A stretch of DNA of 64,000 nt from Tubiluchus corallicola. Its lineage: Eukaryota > Priapulida > Priapulimorpha > Priapulimorphida > Tubiluchidae. A program made the translations under genes and the position numbers. The DNA lies in NCBI GenBank assembly GCA_030141605.1, contig JAQGDQ010000163.1:122001-186000 (forward strand). Direction: 5' to 3'. This document shows positions 25,697 to 36,485 of the stretch, piece by piece; the stretch's first letter is position 1; the number at the start of each line of letters is the position of its first letter. A model generated the notes under the pieces. It had not been told where the DNA came from. It ran no database searches and saw only the letters and a list, made by a program, of their open reading frames with translations.

Positions 25697-26362
25697 TGCC
25701 TTGCCTCTTGTTTTCAGAAACTTCTTTCAACATGCTTTTGCTACTGCTCATCCATTTAGTTAAGTTAAATACAGCAGTCTTTAGTCGCTCGGAAATGCGA
25801 TCCACAAAACTACTGGCGTCTTTCTCATTTGGCAAGGATTTCAAAAAATCATCGCCATAAAAATTCCTGGTAACGCTGTGAACGACTTCATCAGGACAGA
25901 AAATGACATTGTCGATGGCTGTCTGTTGCAGAGCAAAGGTAGCCACACTCGGTGACCAAACACCTCCAAAAAGATGGACGGTCTTTCGATAAGTTTTTAT
26001 TTTTCCGTCCAGATTACCATCTTACCAGTACATAAAGCGCAGGGTGTCTCGGTCTTCTAGTCTCACCCTGACCTGATAAAACATGGCCTCTATATCAGCC
26101 ATAACAGCAATATTGTTTTCCCGAAATCTTAACAGGACACCTAGAAGTTTACACGTTAGGTCAGGTCCTTGGAGGACAACATCATTAAGGGACAGTCAAA
26201 GACTGGGCGCGTTTTTTCAGGCTTGTTGAAGACCGAAAATGTGGCAAATACCAAGTTTTTCCAATTTCCGACTCTTGATCCTCTGGCACTTCTTCTGTGT
26301 AATTGTTTACTAGCAAAGTGGCAATTTCTGCAGTATATTTTTCATGTAGGACCGGATTCTTT
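25683..26362 (-). pseudogene. pol: BEL/Pao reverse transcriptase core, frameshifted
   Basis: Minus-strand pieces in different frames show [14 protein letters not shown] (motif A) near 26100, FGGVWSPSVATFALQQ near 25940 and the catalytic NFYGDDFLKS near 25860. Stops and small deletions lie between 26362 and 25946, and a frame change at 25683-25696 joins it to the next segment. It is decayed beyond function. Confidence 0.85.
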
Positions 26363-27667
26363 TTAAGTCTTAACTTTTAAATTTGCAAGTCGAGAATCAG
26401 CCATAGACTTGTTGTTTGGAAGCTGAGAGTTGACGTTCTTAAAAGGAATTGCCAACTGGTAGTGGCCATCATCGGTTCTTGTCATTGTCTCCCCCCAGAT
26501 TTCCAGTGCTCTTCTGTCTTGTTTGGAAAATCTGTTGTTGTTATCATAGTCATCATCCCATCTCTCTATTTTCCAGAAGTTTTCCATTTGCATTGACAAA
26601 GTTTCATCCAGGTCGTTTTGGTCCGTTAAAACCTGAGACAGGTTGCACAGTGCAGCATGTGAATAATTTCCGCCCCCTATGGGCCCACGTAAAGACCAAC
26701 CTAAGCCTGTCCTGACAGCATAGGGTGCTGAAAGCGATGGGCCTTGTCTGACTTCCAAGGGTATCATTGCCTCTGGTACATCTTGACCAATAATTAACAT
26801 AACTTCGCCTGAACGAGGAGTGGAAAGTGGTAAATCTTCCAGGTGAGCCCACTTGATGATGTCTGCTTCTCTAAATCCAGAATCAGAAAAGTTTGAAAAA
26901 TCTTCCAATGCGTATACTCTGTGAAGTTTCACTGTCTCTCCATTTTCCAAGTGATGTGGAGTGACTTTTAATGCCACCTGAACCACATTTATTTTAGTGT
27001 TCTTATTCACTGTGGAAAGACTGAGCTCAGTGTCTCTACCAGTGAGGTTGAGCATCTTTAGTAGCTTCTTGGTACAAAATGTGCGATTGCTCCCGCCGTC
27101 TAATAAGGCATGAGTTGATACAACTCTTTTGCTGTCTTTACTGCTGACCTTATTAGAGACACAGGGCAAAGCTATATTGTCTTCTTGGTTGCTATCAACT
27201 GTAGCACATGTTGTTGCCTTGTCCTTTAATTGTTGTTCCTCTGAGGTTTGCGTGTTTGTTGGGCTTTGTGACGGTTTCCAGCTTTCTAGAGCCTCGTGAA
27301 GTAAGACCGAGTGTTTTCGTTTGCAGTTTGGTTTGGTGCATCCACGAAGAAGACAGTAAATAGCTCTGTGGTTTCCATATCCCAAACAGTTGAAACAAAG
27401 ATACCTTTTCTTTGCGAAGTTCAATCTGGCTTCATTTGTCATGCTCTTAAATTTCTCGCACTTTCGTAAATGATGATTCTCTGAGCATAAACTACACTGT
27501 TTAGGTGCAACTTTATTCAAAGTATGTTCAAAACTCTTAACATTTGAGTCTTGGTTCCCTGACTCTGTCGCTTGAGCTGCAAAACCTTTTACTGTGCACC
27601 TCTTTTCCTGTATGCTCTCTTCTTTGATCTGTATTATGCTCTGTAATTTGCCTCTTCTTTGATTGAT
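26363..27667 (-). pseudogene. gag-pol: BEL/Pao gag zinc knuckles and aspartic protease
   Basis: An open frame on the minus strand from the TGA at 27668-27670 to 26363. It carries cysteine-histidine knuckles (CSLCSENHHLRKC, CFNCLGYGNHRAIYC), then a DUF1758-type aspartic protease with ALLDGGSNRTFCTKKLL in place of the usual D-S/T-G triad context. It ends near QLPNNKSMADSRL at the RT entry. In intact elements these parts bind genomic RNA and mature the polyprotein. It is in frame with the gag segment upstream; only the TGA separates them, and the site fits a C-to-T change of an arginine codon. Confidence 0.88.
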
Positions 27668-28440
27668 TAGTCAAGCAATTTCATCAGCTGCTTGTTGAAC
27701 AAAGCTTACAACATCATGTACATCTGGATTTCTTCCTTCACTCCTTCCAATTTTAGCTACTAGTGTCTGCCACCGACTCTGGTGTTTAAAGGGCAACAAC
27801 TTTATTATTTGTAATAGGTTGCTTTGAGTGTTAATTTCATTCAGGCAATTTATTGAAGCCAAAGTGTCTGTACAGTCACTTAGTAAATCAGCAAAGTTTT
27901 GTAGCTTTTCTCCTTCACGGGGCATTATGCTTCCAAAGCTGCTTATTTTTCTTAACCATGCTTGTGTGACGACATAAGGCTGACCAAAACGTTGTCTGAG
28001 TAGATCTTTGGCGTACTGATCAGCTATTTCATGGCTCATGTAATTACATCTTTCAATCAATTGTTTTTCCTTTCCAGTACATAGTTGTAACAGTCGGGTA
28101 AATCTGGCTGTTTCATCCTGTGCATATTTTTCTACTGTCTCCTCTAGACGATTCATAAACCTCCAAAATTGTAAAGGGTTTCCGTCAAATGTTTCTACTT
28201 CTGCTTTAGGAAGCTGTAAAGTTTGATATATGTTGTGCTGCTGGACCTGATTCTCCAGCATAAGTTTGGCTATTACAGCCATGTCATCTTGGCCGCTCCG
28301 GTCCTGTGGCGCCACAGTGTGAGCAAATTGTGAAGAAACAGGTGTAGAATGTTTTATTTGAGTTTGCTCTTTTGGATGCACGTGGGGCTTGAATGTAGAC
28401 ACTGAAGCATTTAACTGAGAAGCCTCTTTTACGCGCCTGT
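27668..28440 (-). pseudogene. gag: BEL/Pao gag, DUF1759 capsid-like region
   Basis: On the minus strand the frame shows LPKAEVETFDGNPLQFWRFM, RFTRLLQLCTGKEKQLIERC and LLRQRFGQPYVVTQAWLRK. These are the hallmarks of the DUF1759 gag domain of BEL/Pao elements. The reading frame is shared with the glycogenin-like segment upstream and with the zinc-knuckle/protease segment downstream. The linker (about 28440-28260) is low complexity. The segment ends in a TGA at 27668-27670. Confidence 0.9.
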
Positions 28441-29178
28441 CACTGAAAGGCAATACATACTGATTATACAATTCCAACTAATGTCTATGATAACATGTTA
28501 TCGGCCCAACTGCCTCATTATTAATATAGTTCCAAGGTTTTCTCTGCCCAATAAAATGAACAATTTTAATATCATTGCAAAAATGTTTGACTGCAGAAAG
28601 GTAGGTATAAGGCAGTTCTGCATGGGCGTTCATAACATTGCAGGTAAATGGCAGGTGTTTGTCCAAGTTTTGGTTCCAATCAGCAAAATATTTATTTAGT
28701 AGCCCCTGGTCCCCGCCATCTGCTTTCTGCCTTTCTGCTTAGCTAAATCTAACTGCTTATAAGTGTTCAAACTAGGTTTAAAAACATAAACTCCAGAATT
28801 GAATTGATCAGGCCACCCTATGTCCGGTGCAGCTGAAAATTCTTCTCTACTAAATAAATCATCAACGTTTTGCAATACCAATGTGTCCGCATCTAGGAAA
28901 ACGCATTTGGAAAACTTGGTCAAACGCCAGCAGTGAAGTTTTGTAAACGTGATGCCGAGTTCTGGTTGACCTAGCAACTGCAGATGAGCGTAATCTTCAC
29001 TGTCGAAAATTTCAACCTTCTCAACATGGTCAAATGCCTGGTGAAGCAGCAGCATCATTCTACTTGAGATGACAACTAATTTGCATGCTGTTTTCGTCTG
29101 CTTCAAGGAATTCGCTAGAACTATGGCACCCAAAGAATACTCATCAGCTGTGGCCAATGTAACATAGGCCTGATCATT
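28441..29178 (-). pseudogene. Glycogenin catalytic domain captured inside BEL/Pao gag
   Basis: An intronless segment of about 245 codons homologous to glycogenin (GT8), the self-glucosylating primer of glycogen synthesis. It starts [18 protein letters not shown], where animal glycogenin has TDQAFVTL right after its initiator Met. It continues with [20 protein letters not shown], the metal-binding [32 protein letters not shown], the acceptor-tyrosine region LPYTYLSA, and IVHFIGQRKPWNY. It ends near YNQYVLPF, matching glycogenin residues up to about 236. Upstream it is fused in frame to a gag N-terminus and downstream it runs into gag DUF1759. Lesions are one frameshift near 28730, a TAG at 28478-28480 and a small in-frame gap near ISSRM. 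No C-terminal glycogen-synthase-binding tail is present. It was probably a processed mRNA captured by template switching. Confidence 0.9.
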
Positions 29179-29800
29179 TATTTCACTTTTTGGAAAATTT
29201 TGCTCAATCCAGTTTTCGACACTAGGAGGCACTGACTTGCCTAACTGAAATAAGCGAGTCCTAGTCTTAGCAGATGAACTACTGCTGCTAACATCTGAAT
29301 TTGCATAATCACATGCTATTTTCCCCCTTTTTATTTTCTGATCTATAAGATGCTGTTTTCTCCTACTACTCAACTGTTTCATCTTAACATTCAAGTCTTG
29401 CATTGTTTTCTTCAAGAGCTGTTCTTCATCATCAAATGCTGATTCTGCCTGCAAAGATTTTTTCTCAAGTTCTAACAATGCTTTGCGAGCCTCTGCCTGT
29501 TGGCGCTTATGCTCGGATGAAGCAGCTGATCTTATTTTGGACCGGCATGATTTAATTTCGGAAGTTGAGACTTGGCTTGCACTACCTGTAGGTGAGGCTT
29601 CCATGTGGGGTGAGAGTGCTGGTTTCACCGTGGACGTCTGAAGCTGATTGCGCCCGACCCTTTTAACTAGATCAGCTTTAGTTCCAGAAACTGTCAACCC
29701 CTTTTGTCTACAAATGTTTCTTAACTGTTCCACAGTAAGACAACTGAATTTATCTTGCAGCCAAGTTCTTCAGACAGGTAAAACCAGTAAGTTGATTTCT
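29179..29800 (-). pseudogene. gag: BEL/Pao gag N-terminus: SAP motif and coiled coil
   Basis: On the minus strand a SAP-like motif, [20 protein letters not shown] followed by KADLVKRV, opens the frame near 29745. Then comes a basic/serine linker and a long coiled coil ([20 protein letters not shown] onward), ending [15 protein letters not shown] just before the glycogenin-like part. Charged coiled coils are common at the start of BEL/Pao gag. The SAP motif suggests nucleic-acid binding. The true start codon is unclear: upstream the sequence enters the inverted array and meets a stop at about 29765. Confidence 0.65.
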
Positions 29801-29804
29801 TGTT

Positions 29805-30295
29805 TTGGATCCAAGTTCCAAATCATCATCATTGTCAAATTTTTGCTGAGTTTTTCTGCTCCTTATTGACTTCCTTGTATTGGATCTGTGATGATGAACC
29901 TGGATCCAATCCTCGCATGTCGACGAGAAGCAGAAAAACTCAGCAAAAGTTTGACAATGATGATGAACCTGGATCCAATCCTCGCATGTCGACGAGAAGC
30001 AGAAAAACTCAGCAAAAGTTTGACAATGATGATGAACCTGGATCCAATCATCGCATGTCGACGAGAAGCAGAAAAACTCAGCAAAAATTTGACAATGATG
30101 ATGAACCTGGATCCAATCATCGCATGTCGACGAGAAGCAGAAAAACTCAGCAAAAATTTGACAATGATGATGAACCTGGATCCAATCATCGCATGTCGAC
30201 GAGAAGCAGAAAAACTCAGCAAAAATTTGACAATGATGATGATTTGGAACCTGGATCCAATACAAGGAAGTCGACAAGGAGCAGAAAAACTCAGC
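29805..30295. repeat. 69-bp tandem array with an inverted left arm
   Basis: From about 29887 to 30230 five near-identical 69-bp units run on the plus strand, each translating as 23 residues built around MSTRSRKTQQKFDN and DDEPGSN. A variant unit at 30231-30295 (with TTGGAA and TACAAGGAAGTCGACAAGG) follows. Its reverse complement lies at 29805-29886, so the array is bounded by an inverted repeat. On the minus strand the left copy reads toward the gag SAP motif. The unit therefore probably derives from the 5' coding end of the BEL/Pao gag. A plus-strand frame stays open through the array to a stop at 30387; I regard it as by-product rather than a gene. Confidence 0.85.
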
Positions 30296-30387
30296 GAGTC
30301 AGTCCCATAATTAGCAACATCCACAAAAAAACAGACAACTCTGCTCGCAATTCCCATCCGCCCCCTTCAGTTTTTGTCTGCCCATAA

Positions 30388-31972
30388 CACTGTGCACTAA
30401 AATTTACCTGGAGCACTGATTGTACTATTTTAGTAAATACTACTTTGGATTTTGGATGTTTCCGTTATTTGCACACAGGACTAGAGGCCTAATACAGTAC
30501 AATTTATAGTCATATAGTCCATTGTTGTTAGGTTAGGGTTTTTAAGTTAGAGCTTTGCATATTTTTAAGTTGAGGGTTTTCTGTGTGCAAAAATATAATA
30601 TTGGAAATATCCAAATTACTGTACAACTCTTATTTCACCGGTGACACTGCCATGCTTATTATTAAAAACTGTGCATTTGTTTATTAATAAACGTACTTTC
30701 ACCACAACTGATACATTGTAGTATTATAGGAATTTCTAATAGCTTTTGTTACGTGTGTGTCGTTCAATTAATGTAGACGTTGTAGTGATAGTAAAGTGGA
30801 AAATTAGAATTTGTTAGTAGAACCGATGTGTATTCACTGATGTGTGTTTTATAACCTGAAGATTTTTACCTCATGTCCCTGCAGTAGTGGATTACCAACA
30901 CACAGAACTCTTAAGCTCAATTTTAATCTTAAGGGTATACCAATTCTGCTTCATCCTTTGCTGAGTAAATTACCGTAATGCATATCATTATGCTATGTAC
31001 ATGCATAATATGCATAATTACAAATTTGCATGAATCAATTAGAGCCCATTCGTGCATTTGTTCTTTAGGCTTGGAAAATGGTTTGTAAATCAGCAAATCT
31101 GAGCACATATCGTTCATTGTGCATTTGAGTGCCTGATGACTGACTATTCAGGCCAATGATTAATCCACTATTGGCAGGATTAGTAAAAAAGGAAGATGTA
31201 ATTTTGGACAACCATTAACTGGATGTTTACATGTTCCATAACAAGTTTACCATATTTATGCAATTGTGGTCGAAGGTAACTCTCAATACTGGAAAAATTT
31301 TAGTATTTTAGTAACTCGGGAGGTTTCCTATGCAATACAATTATTAATACGTTGCGTACAGTATACAGTACAATCGAAGTGTTGATGTTAACACATTTTA
31401 AATGTGATGTGAATTTTTACACAGTTTTGTAATTTCAGTACGATGCAATACAAGCTGTTTTTATTACAAAAGTCTATTGCTCTGATGAGATTTTGTAAGT
31501 TTATGAAGGTTGAATAAATTTTTGAAATCAGATCAATTTCTCTGTTCATTTGTAAAGCTAAGTGTTGCTACTCTGTTCCGCAATCTATGACGAACTCGAT
31601 GTGCTTTTGTACATGTATAGAGCCAATAACACCTAAGTGAAGAAACCCACAATAGGTAAGGCTCCAAGTGTTTCTATACGCTTTTGTCATTGTCGAGGTC
31701 TATTTACAGCAATAAAGGTAAATTGACACGATAAACTCACAAGAGAGCTTGAAATTGAAATTTCCCGCTTTTTATTTACTGTTCTAATTTTTATTTATCA
31801 CCCTACAATATTTTCATTGTCAACCCTTTTCTCCATCACAGGAATTAGCCGCGTTTATCGTGCAGTAAATTACAGTTCGGATTTTGAAATAATCATTATG
31901 TATTCTTAAACAATTCATAACATGTTACTTACATACTGAAAAGCAACTCTAGAAATGCCAGATCACCCTGCC
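30388..31972. other. Gene-free stretch
   Basis: AT-rich sequence without convincing open frames. AATAAA occurs near 30685 and 31513, but no upstream plus-strand gene is established. Confidence 0.5.
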
Positions 31973-32062
31973 GCGTTCACACTTGTTTGTGTTAAGCTGT
32001 GTTCATTTCATATTCCGTTCAGAAAATATATTTACGTGAAAATCGCTCGTAAGTGTGAACGC
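31973..32062. repeat. Short element with 12-bp perfect inverted ends
   Basis: GCGTTCACACTT at 31973-31984 and its exact reverse complement at 32051-32062 enclose 66 bp. This may be a very small MITE remnant; no target duplication is clear. Confidence 0.4.
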
Positions 32063-35000
32063 TGAGTTTCTGCTTTGAAATGCTGTTAAGTAAAGAGAAT
32101 ACTAGAGGAATAAATGTAGAATCAAAGTAGCTTCTATATACAAGTAAAAAAACTTGTACGCTGAGCACAATGGCACAAACTAGTTCATGATCATGAAACG
32201 CTCCAAGGGTGAGAAAGCATAAGCCACAAATTCAGTTACTTCGCAGGCAACATGCACTCAATTGAAAGTTATTTTCTTGAAAATAATAGATAAACAATAT
32301 TCTGGGTTAACAAAGTGACAAATGTATCAGGTATTAACTAAGATCAGTAACATTTAGGGTAGAAGCCCACATACAAATTGTGGTCTCTGTAGGTACAAGT
32401 AACTTCCTATGGGATTAATCTGAACCTTTGATTCATGCATGTGACATGAGTATGCAAAATAAATTTTCTAGCTTAATATACTAGACTATAACTTGTTAAC
32501 AACATTATCAATAATTTATAATAAGCCGATATAAACTGCATTCATAAGGGCCATGTCCACTGATTCGGCAATGGAGTCTGTGCTAACGGTTCCCATGGTT
32601 TCCACTGCAGCATCTGTCGTGATAACAACAATTCATTTTCTGCCTAATAATAAAAAAAGATGATTGAACAGATACAACGGCAATCAATGTTGACATGTTC
32701 ATTCAAATCTATGAACGGCTGTCTCGGGAAGCATATGCAGTCTACTAAATAAATTCTCAACATTATTAATTTAGCTATACCACTCCATTATAATTTGCTA
32801 GAGAGCAGCAATCATTTCTCATTGAGGAAATGACTGCACATAGCGCAAATGTTATCCCTGCAAATTACTATTTTGCAATGTCTCACCTAAGTAAAAAAGC
32901 TTTACAAACAATCTAGGGTACATATCAAAAACATTCCCTTGCTTAACTAAAAAATAAGTAAAATTTTTTTGAGTCGTATGCTAGATGTGTTTATTGCATA
33001 TATACTCAAATCTCGGTTTGCCGGACAAAAGCAGGGAGACATCAGTCCGAATTTGCCAACTGTCCATATTTACCGATACTAAGCTTATACAGTAGGTGTA
33101 TACTCACGGTAATGTAGAATCAATCGCCTAATTGTTTCAAAATTGTTTAGTACGGGCCGCTCCTATGCAGAAATAATAATAATTGACTTTATATTTTCAC
33201 ATGTGGTTACACTGATGTAATGATGCAAACAAAGTGACGGCATGCCAACTAGCGATCAGCTCGCGAAACAACGGACTGTGTACATAGTAAAAAGTCGGGT
33301 CTTTTTAATAGTCAGATTTTGTCTGATCCTTCTGATATCCATAAAAGCAAGGTCCAGCAAACCGAGAGTGTGGTTTTGACAAAATAGATTTTTACTTGAA
33401 TTATCAGCTCCTCCACTTGTCCACATCCAATCTTCCGCTCCAATTTTCCAACGTCTTTTTCCTAAAATCATATACACAGTTACACACATTTGTAAAACCA
33501 GATACCAGCATTCACAAAACACTGCAATTTAAAAATTTGTGTAGACCACATCAGAACTTCCCACTGAAATAAATTACCGAACCAGAAAAGTGTAACTTCT
33601 CCTTATTTGTTTAACATTTTTATCTTTTCCTGATAATCGAGTGAAATTGTAAATTTATCAGTAATAGCAAGACTCGTATGGCATAAAATCTAATTCTAAT
33701 CAATTTATTCTCGTTAATTATTGTCTATTTTATTCTTATAATGTATTTTAGACATCGTAAGATGAATTTTATTTTATTTTAACTGTAATCAAGATTTATA
33801 ACCATGCTTTTATTCTTTTTATTAGGATATTTTTTATTTTTTATATTGATTATTTTATATTTTTACTTCTACGTCCTGTAAACTGTGCAAATAAAAGCCT
33901 GATTTATGGGGACTGCACGTGTAATGCAAAATAATCAAAATATCCTTTTATGTGTTATTAAAATGCGAAGCTGTAGAAGCATAAACGTAAAGTTTGAATA
34001 ACTCGGTCTTATCATCTATAACAACAAAAATTCAATAAAAGTGTGACAGTAATAATTACTCTCTTTTCTATTTACGAAACAGTTAGAAGTCAATTCAATT
34101 CAATATTTTTTAATTGGCTGATTTGTATCACAAAAAAATCCAACTATACACCTAATGATAATCATGTTACGATAATAAAAAAAAACAGGTATGATTTGAA
34201 AGTTATACAAAACAAAATCACCGTTTCTACATGATGCAATCGTTCCGTGATAATCTGAGTTGTGTTGATCCTGTATATGTAGTCTTCTGGTAATTTCTGC
34301 AGTGAGCGAAGAATCTTCTTGTACAATGATGATAGAGTGTGGTGAGGGGTCCTGGAGACGGCAAGACCAGTGAGACCTGTTGTCTGTACAAAAAACAGGC
34401 ATTATTATAGGGTGACCACATTACTTACTAAGCTATTCATTTTAAAATCAAAGTATATTTGTTGTTGTGACTTGCGCAATGTGTATGACTGTCCGATTCT
34501 TAGAACTTTGTCTGACTAATTCTTTGAACTGATTCTTACTTCTTAATAGCTTTACTGCTATTTTTGTGGCTCATCTCAGACATAACATTTCTGTTTTTCG
34601 TAATCTGTCACAGTATTACGGAACTGTTCTGAATTTCGCTGTTGTGCAATTTTTGCTCATTTTTCATATCTCTTACATCTTTATGCGATTTTGCTTCCAA
34701 AAAGGTAGAAACTGTTCAACTTTTATGCTGTAAATCCCACTGTAATTTGCAATTATGTCTTTGTTTGTCAAATTATGGGATAAATTATTGTAGGTGTTAT
34801 TGAACTCTGGTATTAAATTTCATTAGGCACAGAAGATGGTCAGTCTGGACCGAAACCGGCCTGTAGCATTATGAGAATTCTGGACAAATTTTGCAATGTT
34901 AATTTGCCAAACCTTGAACAAAAATAAATTATATTTGTAACATTAGTCAGCATATCACAAAGCAGCACTTAATAGCAAGACTTACGTAAAGAAGATGGTT

Positions 35001-35766
35001 GTGAAGGGACTAGAACCTAATTATGCATCAAGGATAATCCTCTAAGATGAGATACTGAACTAATAAAGATGTCCTAGCTACATTCAAAGCCTCAGCGAGG
35101 TTAGCAGCTGGGGTCCCATAAGGCAGATGAAACTAGCTAGAGGCAGGCAATCTTCAGATAGTCAAGGAATTCCTAAACTTACTTCGATCAGTAAGCATGC
35201 GCAACAATCGTTCGGTTATAGCTCATTTTATATTTGTATCTTTACTTTGATGATTTTCAGATTCCTATCATTTACTGACAGATTAGCTGATAAATGCATA
35301 TATGTACATAGATTCTTTTTTGATGCACGACATTCCTAGTTATAAATTATACGTTCAACAACTAACTAACTGAACAGGTGACTATGTGGGCTATTATCAC
35401 CTCTTTAATGTTTACGAACCATAAAACATCATTGTTAAGGTCAGTTTCTGGGCTTAACATATAGGTGGCAGCACCTATGTGAATGTACCTGTAAATTTAA
35501 CCGAAAAATTGTAAATTAGGCTGAGCCTCATTAAACACGCTTACAGAAGCCTCAGTAAAAATTTGGATGTCTCTATCTAATTTGCTGCAAATCAACATAT
35601 GACATTCCAAGGATGTTATTAAGTTGTTATAGCTGCACGATGTGAGTAAAATTTACTTTGTTTTGTCTTAAAATTATAACAATTAGATAATCATGCATTT
35701 GTAAGCGGTGTGAAAGCAGTCTAATTTATTATTTATATTTTTTTATACACAGCAATAAAGATATCT
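32063..35766. other. Gene-free stretch with transposon scraps
   Basis: Holds a pogo/JRK-like inverted-repeat end phrase, CTCGGTTTGCCGGACAAA, near 33010, and a hammerhead-like phrase near 34830-34870. A minus-strand patch near 32550-32650 follows a good acceptor and has coding-like composition in two frames. None is enough to call a gene. Confidence 0.4.
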
Positions 35767-35811
35767 GAAAACACCACATGGTATGAAAATGTGGTGTTTT
35801 CATACCATGTG
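35767..35811. repeat. Overlapping perfect palindromes
   Basis: A 15-bp perfect stem (35775-35789 with 35797-35811, 7-nt loop) overlaps a second 12-bp perfect stem (35767-35778 with 35790-35801). The two hairpins share bases and exclude one another. Confidence 0.9.
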
Positions 35812-35890
35812 AAACCGGTGGAAATTATTTTCATGTTCCCGTCACAGCCCTACTAGGATTTTTAGAGAGTGAAATAAATTTATGATTATT

Positions 35891-36250
35891 AAGAGGAGTG
35901 AATGTCGATGCATTCAATTCAAACCTAAAATTAAGGATTTGACTTATTCGGAACTTCAGCTAAAAATATGTTCTTTATCACTAAAATGTTTGAAACAGTA
36001 TGCAATCAGCACAATTTAGTTGTAATTTCTGCACACAATTTTTAAATAAATATTAGTGTTTTACTGCAGAACAAAATAAAGCAATATGGGTGTTTTGCTA
36101 GACCGTCTTCTATTTAATTGCTGGGAAAGTTTATCCGAAAATTTTTAAAACTGAATTAGAATTTGATTCGGAATCGAAATCTTGAAATTCGGTCTGATTC
36201 AAGTTTAAAAGTCAAAAGTTCGATCATATCCGCTTTCGGATACAGAATGT
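35891..36250. mobile_element. hAT-type miniature element, copy 2
   Basis: Collinear and similar to the copy at 15249-15622. Shared blocks include CACTAAAATGTTTGAAA, GCACAATTTAG, GTTTTACTGCA and GAAATTCGGT. The termini are eroded and no target duplication is clear, so it is the older copy. Confidence 0.65.
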
Positions 36251-36485
36251 TCACAGAATAATCAAAATAGTTTAAAAGACCATAGATCTACCATTTGGTA
36301 CAAGGGTAAGAATAACCAAATTCACTTTTAAAGATAGTTTGTTTAGGTTCTATAAAAGTGAAACTGGATTAACTGGTGGTATAAACAAACAGAATGTTAG
36401 CCTAATAATTAATAATAAACAGAACAAAAATGTCATTCAAGCACTAATTTTACTACCAGTACTAGTAGTAGTATTAGTAGTAGTA

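Noticed and set aside
26449-26852. Plus- and minus-strand alternative frames across the BEL/Pao protease
   Set aside because: Shadows of the protease-coding frame, which has recognisable domains.
29888-30387. Plus-strand repeat protein gene (23-residue repeats), possibly the last exon of HBP1
   Set aside because: The repeat unit recurs inverted beside the gag N-terminus, no convincing acceptor precedes it, and both strands are open. It is better explained as amplified transposon sequence.
32540-32665. Minus-strand possible exon after a strong acceptor
   Set aside because: Two different frames look equally coding-like and no partner exon was found.
34100-34402. Minus-strand frame with a LINE-like phrase (SLTAEITRRLHIQ)
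   Set aside because: Too short and without any second landmark to call a LINE.
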